From an uncultured Eubacterium sp. (GTDB taxonomy: Bacteria > Bacillota > Clostridia > Lachnospirales > Lachnospiraceae), in the NCBI GenBank assembly GCA_910577295.1, contig CAJTLS010000004.1, positions 34,604 through 98,603 on the forward strand: DNA of 64,000 nt, given 5' to 3'. The translations under genes were made by a program, and so were the position numbers. Below are positions 1-9,167 of the stretch, piece by piece. How positions within the stretch are numbered: the first letter of the stretch is position 1; every line of letters starts with the position of its first letter. The notes beneath the pieces are model-generated. The model did not search any database, had not been told where the DNA came from, and saw nothing but the letters and a program-made list of their open reading frames with translations.

Positions 1-3000
1 AGACATACCTTTAGCGTAAGGGCGAGGGACACTTCAGGTAATTTTGTATCATCGGAACGCACAATAAATATTGACCGTAATGACCCTATTGTCAACGGTG
101 AGCTTACTTATAGTGTGGAGCCGCGCGAACGTTACATAAAAGACAATTCTTTGGTAGAGATGGGAACGAGCGGCAGTAGTAGAATACGGTTTTTCAATAA
201 AGCGCCGACCATCCGTATTTCGGCAGAAGATAATCCGGCAAAGGGAAGCGACATATGCAGCGGGCTTTGGAAGCTGGAGTACATACTGACCGAGCGGGAT
301 ATGGTAACGGGAACGAAAAAGCCGGAAACTGAGGAGCCGATATATCAAAACCCGCAAACGAAGATAGTATATTTCAAAGACTATACAAAGGGGACAAGAA
401 GCGGCACGGTTGAGTTTACGCTGCCTGAAAACTGGCGCGGCACGGTTAGCAGTGTCAGAGTTTATGACCGTGCGGGTAACACTATTACGCTTCCGAATAT
501 AGGGGAAGTCGTTGTGGATACCGTCCCGCCGGTGATTAGCGATATATATGGTTCTCAGCTTTACTTTAGTTCCGGCTCTTCATCGCACGAGAAACCGGAA
601 GATAAATGGTACACGCAGGAGGAATTGGCAGACAAGAATTTTACCAAAATAGCTGCACAAGTAGATAGCTGTGGGCGGGGGGTAACGGCTAACACCGGTC
701 TTGAAGATTGGCGTTGGCTGGTAAACGGAAAAGAAGTAAAAAGGGGAAGAACTATTCCATGGAATAGTTCAACGGCTGATTCAATAAATATTCAGGATTT
801 CACAGGCGTAAATGACATCACGCTGGAAATTATGGATTATGCCGGAAATACTGCGACAGCGAGCATGACACTCAAGATAAAAGGCGGTAAAGAGCGGACG
901 CCGGAGGCGGCCCTCGACTATCCGGTGGATGCGGTTACGCAGCTTGTGAAGAATGCAGACTACGCCGTTACGGTTGACGGAACAACTTATACGGTCAATT
1001 CAGGCGGAGCAGGCAGGATTCCTTTCGTGCTGACCCGCGATGTGACAGAAGATATTGCTGCCGGCGCCGAAGTCGACCTCTGTGGCAAAGAAATTACGAT
1101 TGTGAAGAAAGGTATAACGGAAAACGGAGAGAAGTGCACGGATGATTCGGCTTCTCAGACGCTTTCTATTAATGAGCGTCCGCAGGCACTTGACGAGAAT
1201 AAGATTGCTTTTGATGCGGAACTGCTGGAAGATGCGGAAGACGCAGAGATTAGCCTGACGATAGAGACGGGTAATTATTCCTATGAGTACAGCGCCGACG
1301 CGGGCCAGAACTGGAAGGAAGCGCCAGCAGACAGCAAAATTAAAAATCTGCCAAAGGGCGAAATTCTCATTCGGGCAAAAGCAAAGGCAAATACGGCGGG
1401 ACAAAATGACGGCTGGCCGCACGGCAGGCAGAGTGCAAAAACGATTGGCTCCAGCGCAGGAAAGATTATTGCGGAATTTAATCTCAACGATGGCAGTACC
1501 AATACGGCGCACGGGCAGCCGGACAGCCAGACGGTAACCTATAAGAGCGCACTGGTAAAACCGGCCGCACCGACAAGAGAGGGCTATGAGTTCATGGGCT
1601 GGTATCCGGCGTCAAGTCTTTATGAGTCGGGAGGTACGACGGACACGTCGTGGCGTTTTTTGGGAGCTGAAAATGCGAATGCCGTCGGGGAAATTCTCGG
1701 TACGGACAGAGATAGTTATAAGGATAGAGTACAACAGGGAAACGGTAGTATCAAGGTGACGCTTTTCGCCGGCTGGAGGGAGACAACCGCTCCTGAACTC
1801 AGCGCAGTATTGGAGACCGATACAAGTGAAAATGGCAGCGGTCAGATGGTGGATGTGACCGGAAATGACCGCTATTATCCGAATCTTCGGGTTAAGCTGA
1901 CCTATAGCGATAACGTAGGTGTGACGAAGCTCTATTATAAGCCTTATAAACAAACTACAGGCAGCTACAGCGAATTGTATATGGATGATGCCACAGAAAA
2001 TGGTACTGGTTCATCGGGCGGTACACAGTATACGCTTCCTTATACAAAATTGTCTGAGGGCAGCCGGACTTACACTTTCAAGGTGGTGGATGCCGCAGGC
2101 AATGAGACGGTGAAGGAGATTACTTATAAACTGGATAAGACGCCGCCTGTACTTGGCGAAGCGTCCTTTACTTCCGGTCATAAAAATATCTGGCACTGGA
2201 TTATACGTAAAAACCTGAACATTACCATTCCGGTTACAGAATCGGGAGGAAGTACTTTAAATCGGGTGGAATATATCTGCACGCCGTTGACATCCGCTGC
2301 GGCGGGCGCAGAGCTGACGACAGAAGTGTCGGACGCATCTCTGGATACAAGCAAAACTGTCTCGGGCAATGCGAGTCTTTCGGGCAATAAGGCAACGATT
2401 TCTCTTCCTAATGATTTTAAGGGCGCCATCACCGTGATGGCGGTAGATAACGCCGGCAACCGCTCGGAGGTGAAGAGAATCGGCGTGGAAGTTCCTGGTG
2501 TCAGAGGGCTGTTTGTGGAGAACAATGCTCCCGTGATTGATGTAAAAGCGGCCAGCGCGGCTCTCTCGGAAGACTACTATGATACCGCACCCGAACTTTT
2601 CATCCATGTGGAAGATAAGAAGAACGGAATTGAGAAAAATGCGGGGATTGCTTCTATAAAATGGCGGATTGACAGAACTCCGCGCGGCGGCAAAAAAGAG
2701 ACGGGAGCGACTCATACAGTGAAAGCGGATTTTGACGCTGCTCCGACAAGAGATTATACATTTACCTTAAGCGAGCTGGCCGGAAAGACAGGTGTATTTG
2801 ACGTGACTGTGACTGCTGTCGATCAGGCGGGCAACCAGACAACGAAGACTGTAAAAGTAAACGTAAAGAGCAAGGCGGAGACGCCGGACTTTACTATTGA
2901 CTACAAAAACGAGAAGCTGACAGGGCTTGTGCCAAATGCCGAATATGATGTGCGTGGCGAAACGATTACCACAGACGAAAATGGCTGTATCACGATTGCT

Positions 3001-6000
3001 GAAGAATGGTTTGGCACGAACTTTCAGATTAGCCGTCGAGCCTACAGTGCGGAATTGCTTGATAGCGACTATGCAGCGGCGGTAATCGCCGAGCGTCCGG
3101 CCGCACCGGATGTAAGTGTGGAAGAGGATGAAACGATTCGCGGCAAAAATGACGCACAGATTAGCGGCGTAACGGACGATATGGAATACAGTGCCGACGG
3201 CGGCAGGACATGGACTGACGTGCAGGCAGGCGATTTAGAAGACCTGACAGAGGGCAAAGGCAAACTAAACGTACCTGCAGGGCTTATTCAGGTACGCATA
3301 AAAGCGAATGACAGCACGCCTCACGGATGTGAGACGGAAGTGACACCAAAGGCGGGCAGGACGCTGACTGTTACATTTAATCCGATGGGCGGCAGTAATG
3401 TTCCTAAAATTACGGATAAGTCATGGCATGATACGGTAGAGAAACCAGCCGTTCCGACGAAAGCAGGACATGATTTTCTTGGCTGGTATAAGGAAGCAAA
3501 AGGCACGGAGCAGTGGTATTTCGAGGGCGATGAGGAAACTGCGGATTTGCTGACGGAGGATATTACTCTCTATGCGAAGTGGCGGGATAATGAAAAACCT
3601 GCCCTTGACGCGGCTCTGAAGAGCGAGGTGGACGGCAGCATGGCAGAGGATGCCGATTCCGATAAATGGTATCCGAATCTTTCTATCAAACTGACCTATG
3701 CCGACAATATGGGAGTGACGAAGCTCTGGGTAAGAAAAGATGATGGAGATTATGTGCTTGTTGGCAGTATGGATGGTGCAGACGGCAGTACGGACATAAG
3801 CAATATCGTTCCGCAGGGAAAGACAGCGGATGGTTATGTGAAATATCATTTTATATATAGTGACATCGCAGAAGGCAGCCATACATATACGTTCAGGGCG
3901 GAGGATGCGGATGGCAATCAGACAGAGACCGAGGCGTTGACTGCAAAGCTGGATACGACCGTTCCGGTTATGGGCGAAGTATCCTTTGACAGTGGATACA
4001 AAAACTTATGGGATTGGATTGTCCGCAATGAAAGCCTGCAGATTACAGTGCCGATTATCGAGGCGCAGAGCGGCGTGGAAGAGGTGGCATATACTCTTAC
4101 GCCTGCGGACAGCGATGGTGGTGATGTTATTACGGGAACTGCCAAAGCGGAGAAAGTTTACGACGGCAGTATGGATTATCGGGCGGAGATTTCCGTTGAC
4201 TCTGATTTTAAGGGAACGATTCGAATTGAAGCGAAAGACAAAGCCGGAAATGAGGCGAGCGCCAAAATTATCGGCGCCGATGGAACCGGCCTGAATGGCG
4301 TAATCGTGGAGGACAATGCTCCTATGGTTACGGTGCGGGCAGACCGTGATGTGACAGGAGCCAGCTTTGCGGAAATGTCATCGGGCATATCGCTCTCCGA
4401 AGAATATTATCAGACAGCACCGGCTCTCACGGTGGACGTGACCGATGAGGAAAACGACAGCCTGAGCGGTCTGGTTACAGGAGGCATTGCTTCCCTGAGC
4501 TATCAAATTGGGGATGGCGCGCCAAAGAAAATAGAGAATGACTATGCAGGTACAATGGTGACAGAGGACAGATTCACCATTCCGGCAGAAGAGATTCCGA
4601 CGGGTGTGACAGACATCACCATAACCGCTATTGACCATGCGGGAAATCAGACAAAGAAAGTATTGACGCTTCGGGTCAAGACACCTTTTGATAAGCCACA
4701 GGCGAAGATTGGCTATGTGGAGGAAACTCTGACGGGCTTGGCGAAAGAAGCACTTTATTGGATAAGAGTGGAAGGTGACGACGACGGAGCAATGTTAATG
4801 ACAGATACCGACGGCAAGATAACAATAGAGGGAAGTTGGATTGGCAAAATTCTTACTATCGTGCAGATTAGCAGTGAGAATGCGAGAAGCGACAGTCCGG
4901 CACAGAGCATTACCATTCCCGAGCGTCCGGCAACGCCTGAACTTAGTACGGTAGATGAAAGCCATCCGTTGCGGCGTGACGGTAAAATTACGGGACTGAC
5001 GGCAGGTAAGGCATATGAGATTTCTGAGGACGGAGGGATTATGTGGCAATGGCGTGACGCCGTTCTGACCGGTACAGAGATTACCGGACTTTCCGGTACA
5101 GGTTCTGTTATCAGCGATGCCTCTGTATCTGGAGGAACCTATCATGTGCGCGTAAAAGCCGTAGATAATCTGGACGGTACTGGCAGCTTCACAAGTATGG
5201 CTGCGGTTGTAACAATTCATTCCGGTCCGGTCGAGAAATACGAGAAGCCGAACGCAGTTATTGATTACAGGGAAGGGGCGCTGACGGGGCTGGAAGCAAA
5301 TGCGGAATATAAATTGGAATACGAGGAAGATGGGGAAACCGTGACCATGCTTGGCACGACGGACGAGGAGGGCAATATGCTCATCGAGGAAGAATGGATG
5401 GGGAAAGATTGTCAGATTATTCGTTCCGGTTATGGTTTGCCGGGGGCAGACAGTGATCCTCAGAGCTTTTCAATACCGCCAAGACCTGAAGCGCCCGTGC
5501 CAGTAGGCAAAGAGGTGAGTGAAGAGGGCATAGAGGACGGTAAGCTGACTGGCCTGACCGCAGGTGCAGTATATGAAATATCCACGGACGGCGGCGAGAC
5601 ATGGACGAAAAAGACCGCTGACGAAAGTGGCTGCATTACGGAACTTAAACCTGCGGAATATGTCGTACGTATACCTGCCACGGACACAGAATTTTCGAGC
5701 CTGCCGAGTGAGGCGGTGAGAGTGAACGGACATTATGCGGTTACGTTGCATGGAGTAGGCGGCAATGCCGGAACTACCCTTACAGACTACATTGAGGGGA
5801 CGGGGGCGACGCTGCCAACAGACTGGACGAAGACCGGCTATACCTTTGCCGGCTGGTATGATAACGAGGACTACAGCGGAGAGGCAGTAACGGATATTTC
5901 TGGTAAAGATACCGGAGCTAAGGAATACTGGGCGAAGTGGAAAGACGATATTGCTCCAGTGATTGGTACGCTGACATACAATTACGAGCCGAATCATTTC

Positions 6001-7293
6001 CATCAGTGGCTGATGGGAAAAGACAGTTTGATTATAACGGTGCCTGTAACGGAAGAGGGCAGCGGGGCAGATGAAATTACTTATACCGTAACGCCAGAGG
6101 GCGGCACGGCAAGCGAAAAAACATCAGCGATTGAGGACGGCAAGGCAAAAATTACCATTTCTGCAGATTTTAAGGGCGTTATCCGCATTACCTGCGCGGA
6201 TAAGGCAGGAAATATATCGGAAGCAGTAACGGCTGGGGAAGAACTTGGCGCAACAGGAATTATCATAGAGAATCATGCGCCGCAGATAGGTATTCAAGTG
6301 GATGACGGCGCTGTGCAGGACAAATATGAGACGGCTCCTGAGGTTACGGTGTCGGTAGCAGATGATAAGGACAACGTCATATCTGCCGGACTTTCTTCCG
6401 TGGCATACAAAATAGGAAGCGGAGAGGAAACATCAGTATCCGAAGATTTTACTACAGACATAAAAACTAACATGAGATTTGTTATTCCGGCGGATAAGTT
6501 TGAAGTGGGCGAAACGGTTATTACCGTGACCGCTATTGATAATGCTGGCAATCGGAATACCGTGACGCAGACAATTAAAATTGATACTCATGACATAAAA
6601 GGAACTGTGCCGGAAAAAGAGGAAAATGATCCAAACACCAAGCTTTCCACCGACGCCAAAGAACTGGCGGACTCTATTTTGACGGAGAAAGAAAAAGGAA
6701 TTGTAAAGTTACATTCTAATCTGAAAGGGAAACAGAAAGGAAAGAAACTTCAAATTTCATGGGGCAGAGTAAACGGCGCCGATGGTTACGACGTCTACGT
6801 GCAGTACTGTGGAAAGAAATTCGGTAAAAAGTCGTTGAAACAGGTTAAGGGCGGTAAAAAGACAACACTTACTATCAGGAAAATAGGCGGCAAAAAGCTG
6901 AATACGAAAAAGAGTTACAAACTGTATGTTAGGGCGTATCAGTGGAAACAAGGGAAAAAGATTACCCTTGCCAAAACTATGAACATCCATGTTGTGGGGA
7001 AAGACAGCAGGAAGTATACGAACGTCAAAAACATTAAGTTAAAGAAAACTTCTTATACGATGAAGAAAGGGAATAGTGTAACGCTCCGGCCAAAAGCTGT
7101 GCTGTACAATAAGCGGAAGAAGCAGCTCTCCTTGAAGCATACGAAAGAGTTCCGCTATATGAGCAGCAATAAGAAGATTGCAACGGTAACGGCAGGCGGA
7201 AAGATAAAGGCAAAGGGAATAGGAAGCTGTACGATTTATGTCTTTGCCAAAAACGGATGTAAACGAAAGATTAAGGTAAAGATAGCGAAATAA
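1..7293 (+). CDS. Giant modular surface protein, 5' end outside the window
   Basis: The frame is open from base 1, so the start, signal peptide and N-terminus lie upstream; about 2430 residues are visible. Ig-like modules (motif AGN, as in DNAGNRS) alternate with three InlB/Listeria-Bacteroides-type repeats (GWY...W..., near nt 1440-1780, 3360-3590 and 5735-5945). A composite block recurs three times: 'PVxG..SF' near nt 2142, 3958 and 5950, followed by a 'NxAP' Ig module. The last ~190 residues hold an FN3-like segment (nt ~6710-6990) and a lysine-rich BIG2 domain (KIATVTAGGKIKAKG). Families of this build are extracellular adhesins or wall proteins; there is no LPXTG motif, so retention through the basic C-terminus is an inference. 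The ligand is unknown. A terminator follows the stop codon. Confidence 0.85.
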   Translation, partial: RHTFSVRARDTSGNFVSSERTINIDRNDPIVNGELTYSVEPRERYIKDNSLVEMGTSGSSRIRFFNKAPTIRISAEDNPAKGSDICSGLWKLEYILTERDMVTGTKKPETEEPIYQNPQTKIVYFKDYTKGTRSGTVEFTLPENWRGTVSSVRVYDRAGNTITLPNIGEVVVDTVPPVISDIYGSQLYFSSGSSSHEKPEDKWYTQEELADKNFTKIAAQVDSCGRGVTANTGLEDWRWLVNGKEVKRGRTIPWNSSTADSINIQDFTGVNDITLEIMDYAGNTATASMTLKIKGGKERTPEAALDYPVDAVTQLVKNADYAVTVDGTTYTVNSGGAGRIPFVLTRDVTEDIAAGAEVDLCGKEITIVKKGITENGEKCTDDSASQTLSINERPQALDENKIAFDAELLEDAEDAEISLTIETGNYSYEYSADAGQNWKEAPADSKIKNLPKGEILIRAKAKANTAGQNDGWPHGRQSAKTIGSSAGKIIAEFNLNDGSTNTAHGQPDSQTVTYKSALVKPAAPTREGYEFMGWYPASSLYESGGTTDTSWRFLGAENANAVGEILGTDRDSYKDRVQQGNGSIKVTLFAGWRETTAPELSAVLETDTSENGSGQMVDVTGNDRYYPNLRVKLTYSDNVGVTKLYYKPYKQTTGSYSELYMDDATENGTGSSGGTQYTLPYTKLSEGSRTYTFKVVDAAGNETVKEITYKLDKTPPVLGEASFTSGHKNIWHWIIRKNLNITIPVTESGGSTLNRVEYICTPLTSAAAGAELTTEVSDASLDTSKTVSGNASLSGNKATISLPNDFKGAITVMAVDNAGNRSEVKRIGVEVPGVRGLFVENNAPVIDVKAASAALSEDYYDTAPELFIHVEDKKNGIEKNAGIASIKWRIDRTPRGGKKETGATHTVKADFDAAPTRDYTFTLSELAGKTGVFDVTVTAVDQAGNQTTKTVKVNVKSKAETPDFTIDYKNEKLTGLVPNAEYDVRGETITTDENGCITIAEEWFGTNFQISRRAYSAELLDSDYAAAVIAERPAAPDVSVEEDETIRGKNDAQISGVTDDMEYSADGGRTWTDVQAGDLEDLTEGKGKLNVPAGLIQVRIKANDSTPHGCETEVTPKAGRTLTVTFNPMGGSNVPKITDKSWHDTVEKPAVPTKAGHDFLGWYKEAKGTEQWYFEGDEETADLLTEDITLYAKWRDNEKPALDAALKSEVDGSMAEDADSDKWYPNLSIKLTYADNMGVTKLWVRKDDGDYVLVGSMDGADGSTDISNIVPQGKTADGYVKYHFIYSDIAEGSHTYTFRAEDADGNQTETEALTAKLDTTVPVMGEVSFDSGYKNLWDWIVRNESLQITVPIIEAQSGVEEVAYTLTPADSDGGDVITGTAKAEKVYDGSMDYRAEISVDSDFKGTIRIEAKDKAGNEASAKIIGADGTGLNGVIVEDNAPMVTVRADRDVTGASFAEMSSGISLSEEYYQTAPALTVDVTDEENDSLSGLVTGGIASLSYQIGDGAPKKIENDYAGTMVTEDRFTIPAEEIPTGVTDITITAIDHAGNQTKKVLTLRVKTPFDKPQAKIGYVEETLTGLAKEALYWIRVEGDDDGAMLMTDTDGKITIEGSWIGKILTIVQISSENARSDSPAQSITIPERPATPELSTVDESHPLRRDGKITGLTAGKAYEISEDGGIMWQWRDAVLTGTEITGLSGTGSVISDASVSGGTYHVRVKAVDNLDGTGSFTSMAAVVTIHSGPVEKYEKPNAVIDYREGALTGLEANAEYKLEYEEDGETVTMLGTTDEEGNMLIEEEWMGKDCQIIRSGYGLPGADSDPQSFSIPPRPEAPVPVGKEVSEEGIEDGKLTGLTAGAVYEISTDGGETWTKKTADESGCITELKPAEYVVRIPATDTEFSSLPSEAVRVNGHYAVTLHGVGGNAGTTLTDYIEGTGATLPTDWTKTGYTFAGWYDNEDYSGEAVTDISGKDTGAKEYWAKWKDDIAPVIGTLTYNYEPNHFHQWLMGKDSLIITVPVTEEGSGADEITYTVTPEGGTASEKTSAIEDGKAKITISADFKGVIRITCADKAGNISEAVTAGEELGATGIIIENHAPQIGIQVDDGAVQDKYETAPEVTVSVADDKDNVISAGLSSVAYKIGSGEETSVSEDFTTDIKTNMRFVIPADKFEVGETVITVTAIDNAGNRNTVTQTIKIDTHDIKGTVPEKEENDPNTKLSTDAKELADSILTEKEKGIVKLHSNLKGKQKGKKLQISWGRVNGADGYDVYVQYCGKKFGKKSLKQVKGGKKTTLTIRKIGGKKLNTKKSYKLYVRAYQWKQGKKITLAKTMNIHVVGKDSRKYTNVKNIKLKKTSYTMKKGNSVTLRPKAVLYNKRKKQLSLKHTKEFRYMSSNKKIATVTAGGKIKAKGIGSCTIYVFAKNGCKRKIKVKIAK
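2134..6590 (+). repeat. Three divergent copies of a composite protein module
   Basis: Within the giant surface gene, the order 'PVxGEvSF..W.W..' / AGN Ig module / 'vEnnAP' Ig module recurs with a period of about 1.8-2.0 kb, starting near nt 2142, 3958 and 5950. Between copies lie a 'TGL..AEY' module, an 'eRPaaP' linker and an InlB-like GWY repeat. The copies are clearly homologous but diverged at the protein level, so the duplications are old and the DNA is not obviously recombinogenic. Confidence 0.7.
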
Positions 7294-7306
7294 AACCAGA
7301 TATGAC

Positions 7307-7345
7307 AAGAGGACGGGAAGTATGACAGCCCGTCCTCTTATTTCA
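7307..7345 (+). terminator. Terminator of the giant surface gene
   Basis: A perfect 11-bp inverted repeat, AAGAGGACGGG (7307-7317) and CCCGTCCTCTT (7329-7339), with an 11-nt loop starts 13 nt after the stop codon. The following ATTTCAATAT is a weak U-tract. A near-identical arm occurs in the terminator at 16958. Confidence 0.7.
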
Positions 7346-7370
7346 ATATATAGTATATTTAAATTATAAT
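7342..7370 (+). promoter_or_regulatory. Weak candidate promoter for the metallophosphoesterase pair
   Basis: A perfect -10 TATAAT (7365-7370) lies 17 bp downstream of a poor -35 TTCAAT (7342-7347), right behind the terminator. The AT-rich context makes chance likely; support rests mainly on the -10 box. Confidence 0.35.
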
Positions 7371-7454
7371 AGCCTGCGAATAGAAAATATGTTACACTAT
7401 TTTTGCCAGATTAAGTTTTTCGAGCATAAACAACAGGAAATGGAGTATGGGAAG

Positions 7455-8597
7455 ATGTTTTATTTTGCAAATATTTTTTTATTTCTTTTAATAATGTTTT
7501 TGACAGGCTCTTATGTATATGTTAAATCGGCTTCTTTCATTACTTTTTATGGAGGCGCGCCAACAAAATGGTGGGTACGCACTCTTCGGGTTATTGCGGC
7601 CGTTGTTATCGGTTATTTTTGTCGGAATACGTGGAACACAGCGGCCATGTTTATCCTGCATTTTTTGGCTATATTCCTTTTGCTGGATGGAATTGCGTTT
7701 GTCTTGCGACGGCTTCTGCGAAAATGGAAAGAGACAAAGTTTTATGATATTCTGCACCGAATCTATCGTATGGGTGTTGTGCCAGTCGTTCTGTTTGCAC
7801 TTGTTATCGGATATGGTTTTTATAACATGAATCATATTCAGAGAACCGAGTATAATGTAACTACGGTCAAGCCAATCGGGGATTATGATGTGGTATTGCT
7901 CACGGATGTACACTATGACACGATACAGGATCCCTCTGTTTTACAGAATAAAATCCAAGAAATCAACGCATGTCATCCGGATTTTATCATTCTCGGGGGA
8001 GATATTGTAGAAGAGGGAACCTCGAAAAAAAAGCTAGAGGAAGTGTTTACCATGTTTGGTAAGATGGAAAATAAATATGGCATCTATTTTGTCTATGGAA
8101 ACCATGACAGACAGCCATATACGTCAGAACGCACTTATACCGATGAACAATTGGAGTCGGTTATTGAGAAAAATGGGATACAAATTTTGAGGGACAAGTA
8201 TGTGTCGGTAACGGATGATTTGATTTTGGCTGGTCGTGACGATGCGGCGTGGAGCGGCAAGGCAAATCGCAAGAGTTCAGAAGAGATTTTTAGCGGTTTA
8301 TCACAGAAAGAGCGTGAGAAGAAATTTATGCTATTGGTCGACCATCAGCCGATTGAGGTCGGGGAAAATGGTGCGCAAGGCGTTGATTTACAAGTGTCCG
8401 GACACACGCATGCCGGACAGGTCTGGCCGGTAGGAATTATTTCCGAGGCGGCCGGTATTTTGAATTATGGAATGTACCATCGGGGAACATGCCGTGCCAT
8501 TGTATCTTCCGGTGTGGCGGGGTGGCGTTTTCCGATTCGTACCGGTGAGCATTGTGAATATGTGCTTGTACATCTTCGCTCACAGGAGGAGGTGTAA
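7455..8597 (+). CDS. Membrane-anchored metallophosphoesterase (YkuE-like)
   Basis: Calcineurin-type phosphoesterase of 380 residues. Four hydrophobic segments fill the first ~125 residues (MFYFANIFLFLLIMF is the first). The catalytic domain follows, with all metal-ligand motifs: DVHYD (~D151), GGDIVEEG (~181), GNHD (~215) and GHTHAGQ (~316). YkuE-like members act on phosphodiester or phospholipid-type substrates at the membrane; the substrate here is not deducible. ATG 7455 is preferred because GGAG at 7442 is well spaced; the frame is open further up, with an in-frame ATG at 7440. It is probably cotranscribed with the DUF2752 gene, 3 bp downstream. Confidence 0.85.
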   Translation: MFYFANIFLFLLIMFLTGSYVYVKSASFITFYGGAPTKWWVRTLRVIAAVVIGYFCRNTWNTAAMFILHFLAIFLLLDGIAFVLRRLLRKWKETKFYDILHRIYRMGVVPVVLFALVIGYGFYNMNHIQRTEYNVTTVKPIGDYDVVLLTDVHYDTIQDPSVLQNKIQEINACHPDFIILGGDIVEEGTSKKKLEEVFTMFGKMENKYGIYFVYGNHDRQPYTSERTYTDEQLESVIEKNGIQILRDKYVSVTDDLILAGRDDAAWSGKANRKSSEEIFSGLSQKEREKKFMLLVDHQPIEVGENGAQGVDLQVSGHTHAGQVWPVGIISEAAGILNYGMYHRGTCRAIVSSGVAGWRFPIRTGEHCEYVLVHLRSQEEV

Positions 8598-8600
8598 CCA

Positions 8601-9041
8601 ATGGCGGCGAACGGACTTGACGGGGGATGGAGAGAAGAGCGGCCTATCTGGATAATCGGAAACATTATGTTTACCCTGTTGCTTGCCGTTTGGATTATCG
8701 ACAGAATTGCGCCTGATTTTCTGGAGCAGTCAACACCCTCTTGTTTTGTGAGGAAGCACATCGGTATATACTGTACCGGATGTGGTGCGACGAGAGCAGT
8801 GCTGGCTGTTTTGCGTGGGCGTCTGTTACAGAGTTTATACTATAACGTTGTAGTCATGTATATAATCGTCTTTTATGGCGTTTATGTCATACGGGGATGG
8901 ATTTATCTGCTCACGAAAGGCAAATATAACTATATGAAATTTCATGTGGCCTATGTTTTTGCCGGATTGGGAATTGTTGTACTTCAGGCAGTTATAAAAA
9001 ATGTTGCGCTTTATGTTTATCATTATACGTGGATGACATGA
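8601..9041 (+). CDS. DUF2752 family membrane protein
   Basis: Small membrane protein of 146 residues with about three hydrophobic segments. It carries the family signature, a Cys followed by CTGCGATRA, in the loop after the first helix (CFVRKHIGIYCTGCGATRA). The family's function is not established; the paired cysteines suggest metal or redox chemistry, which is inference. RBS AGGAGG lies at 8584-8589. Only 3 bp separate it from the phosphoesterase, so the two are probably made together. Confidence 0.8.
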   Translation: MAANGLDGGWREERPIWIIGNIMFTLLLAVWIIDRIAPDFLEQSTPSCFVRKHIGIYCTGCGATRAVLAVLRGRLLQSLYYNVVVMYIIVFYGVYVIRGWIYLLTKGKYNYMKFHVAYVFAGLGIVVLQAVIKNVALYVYHYTWMT

Positions 9042-9081
9042 GGGTGCGGATATTGAAAATAAAAAGAGGCGGTGCTGTTAT

Positions 9082-9144
9082 ATGAATGCATTTGAATTTG
9101 ACAGAAAAAAGTACAAAAAGGCTTCATCAGCTACGGATGATTAG
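9082..9144 (+). pseudogene. Possible 5' relic of a SAM-dependent methyltransferase
   Basis: A 20-codon reading frame, MNAFEFDRKKYKKASSATDD, sits between the DUF2752 and MATE genes behind an AGAGGCGG motif. Its first 15 residues resemble the N-terminus of class I methyltransferases (FDgkkYkkASkhQkeWG) as I remember them. It stops before the GxGxG SAM-binding motif, and nothing of the remainder is left before the MATE RBS. It could be a deletion relic, or a chance ORF or leader peptide. Confidence 0.35.
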
Positions 9145-9167
9145 AGATTAGAATAGGAGAAACAGAA

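Noticed and set aside
1000..2715. Minus-strand open frames opposite the giant surface gene
   Set aside because: They lack RBSs and recognisable domains, and lie wholly within a well-supported coding frame.
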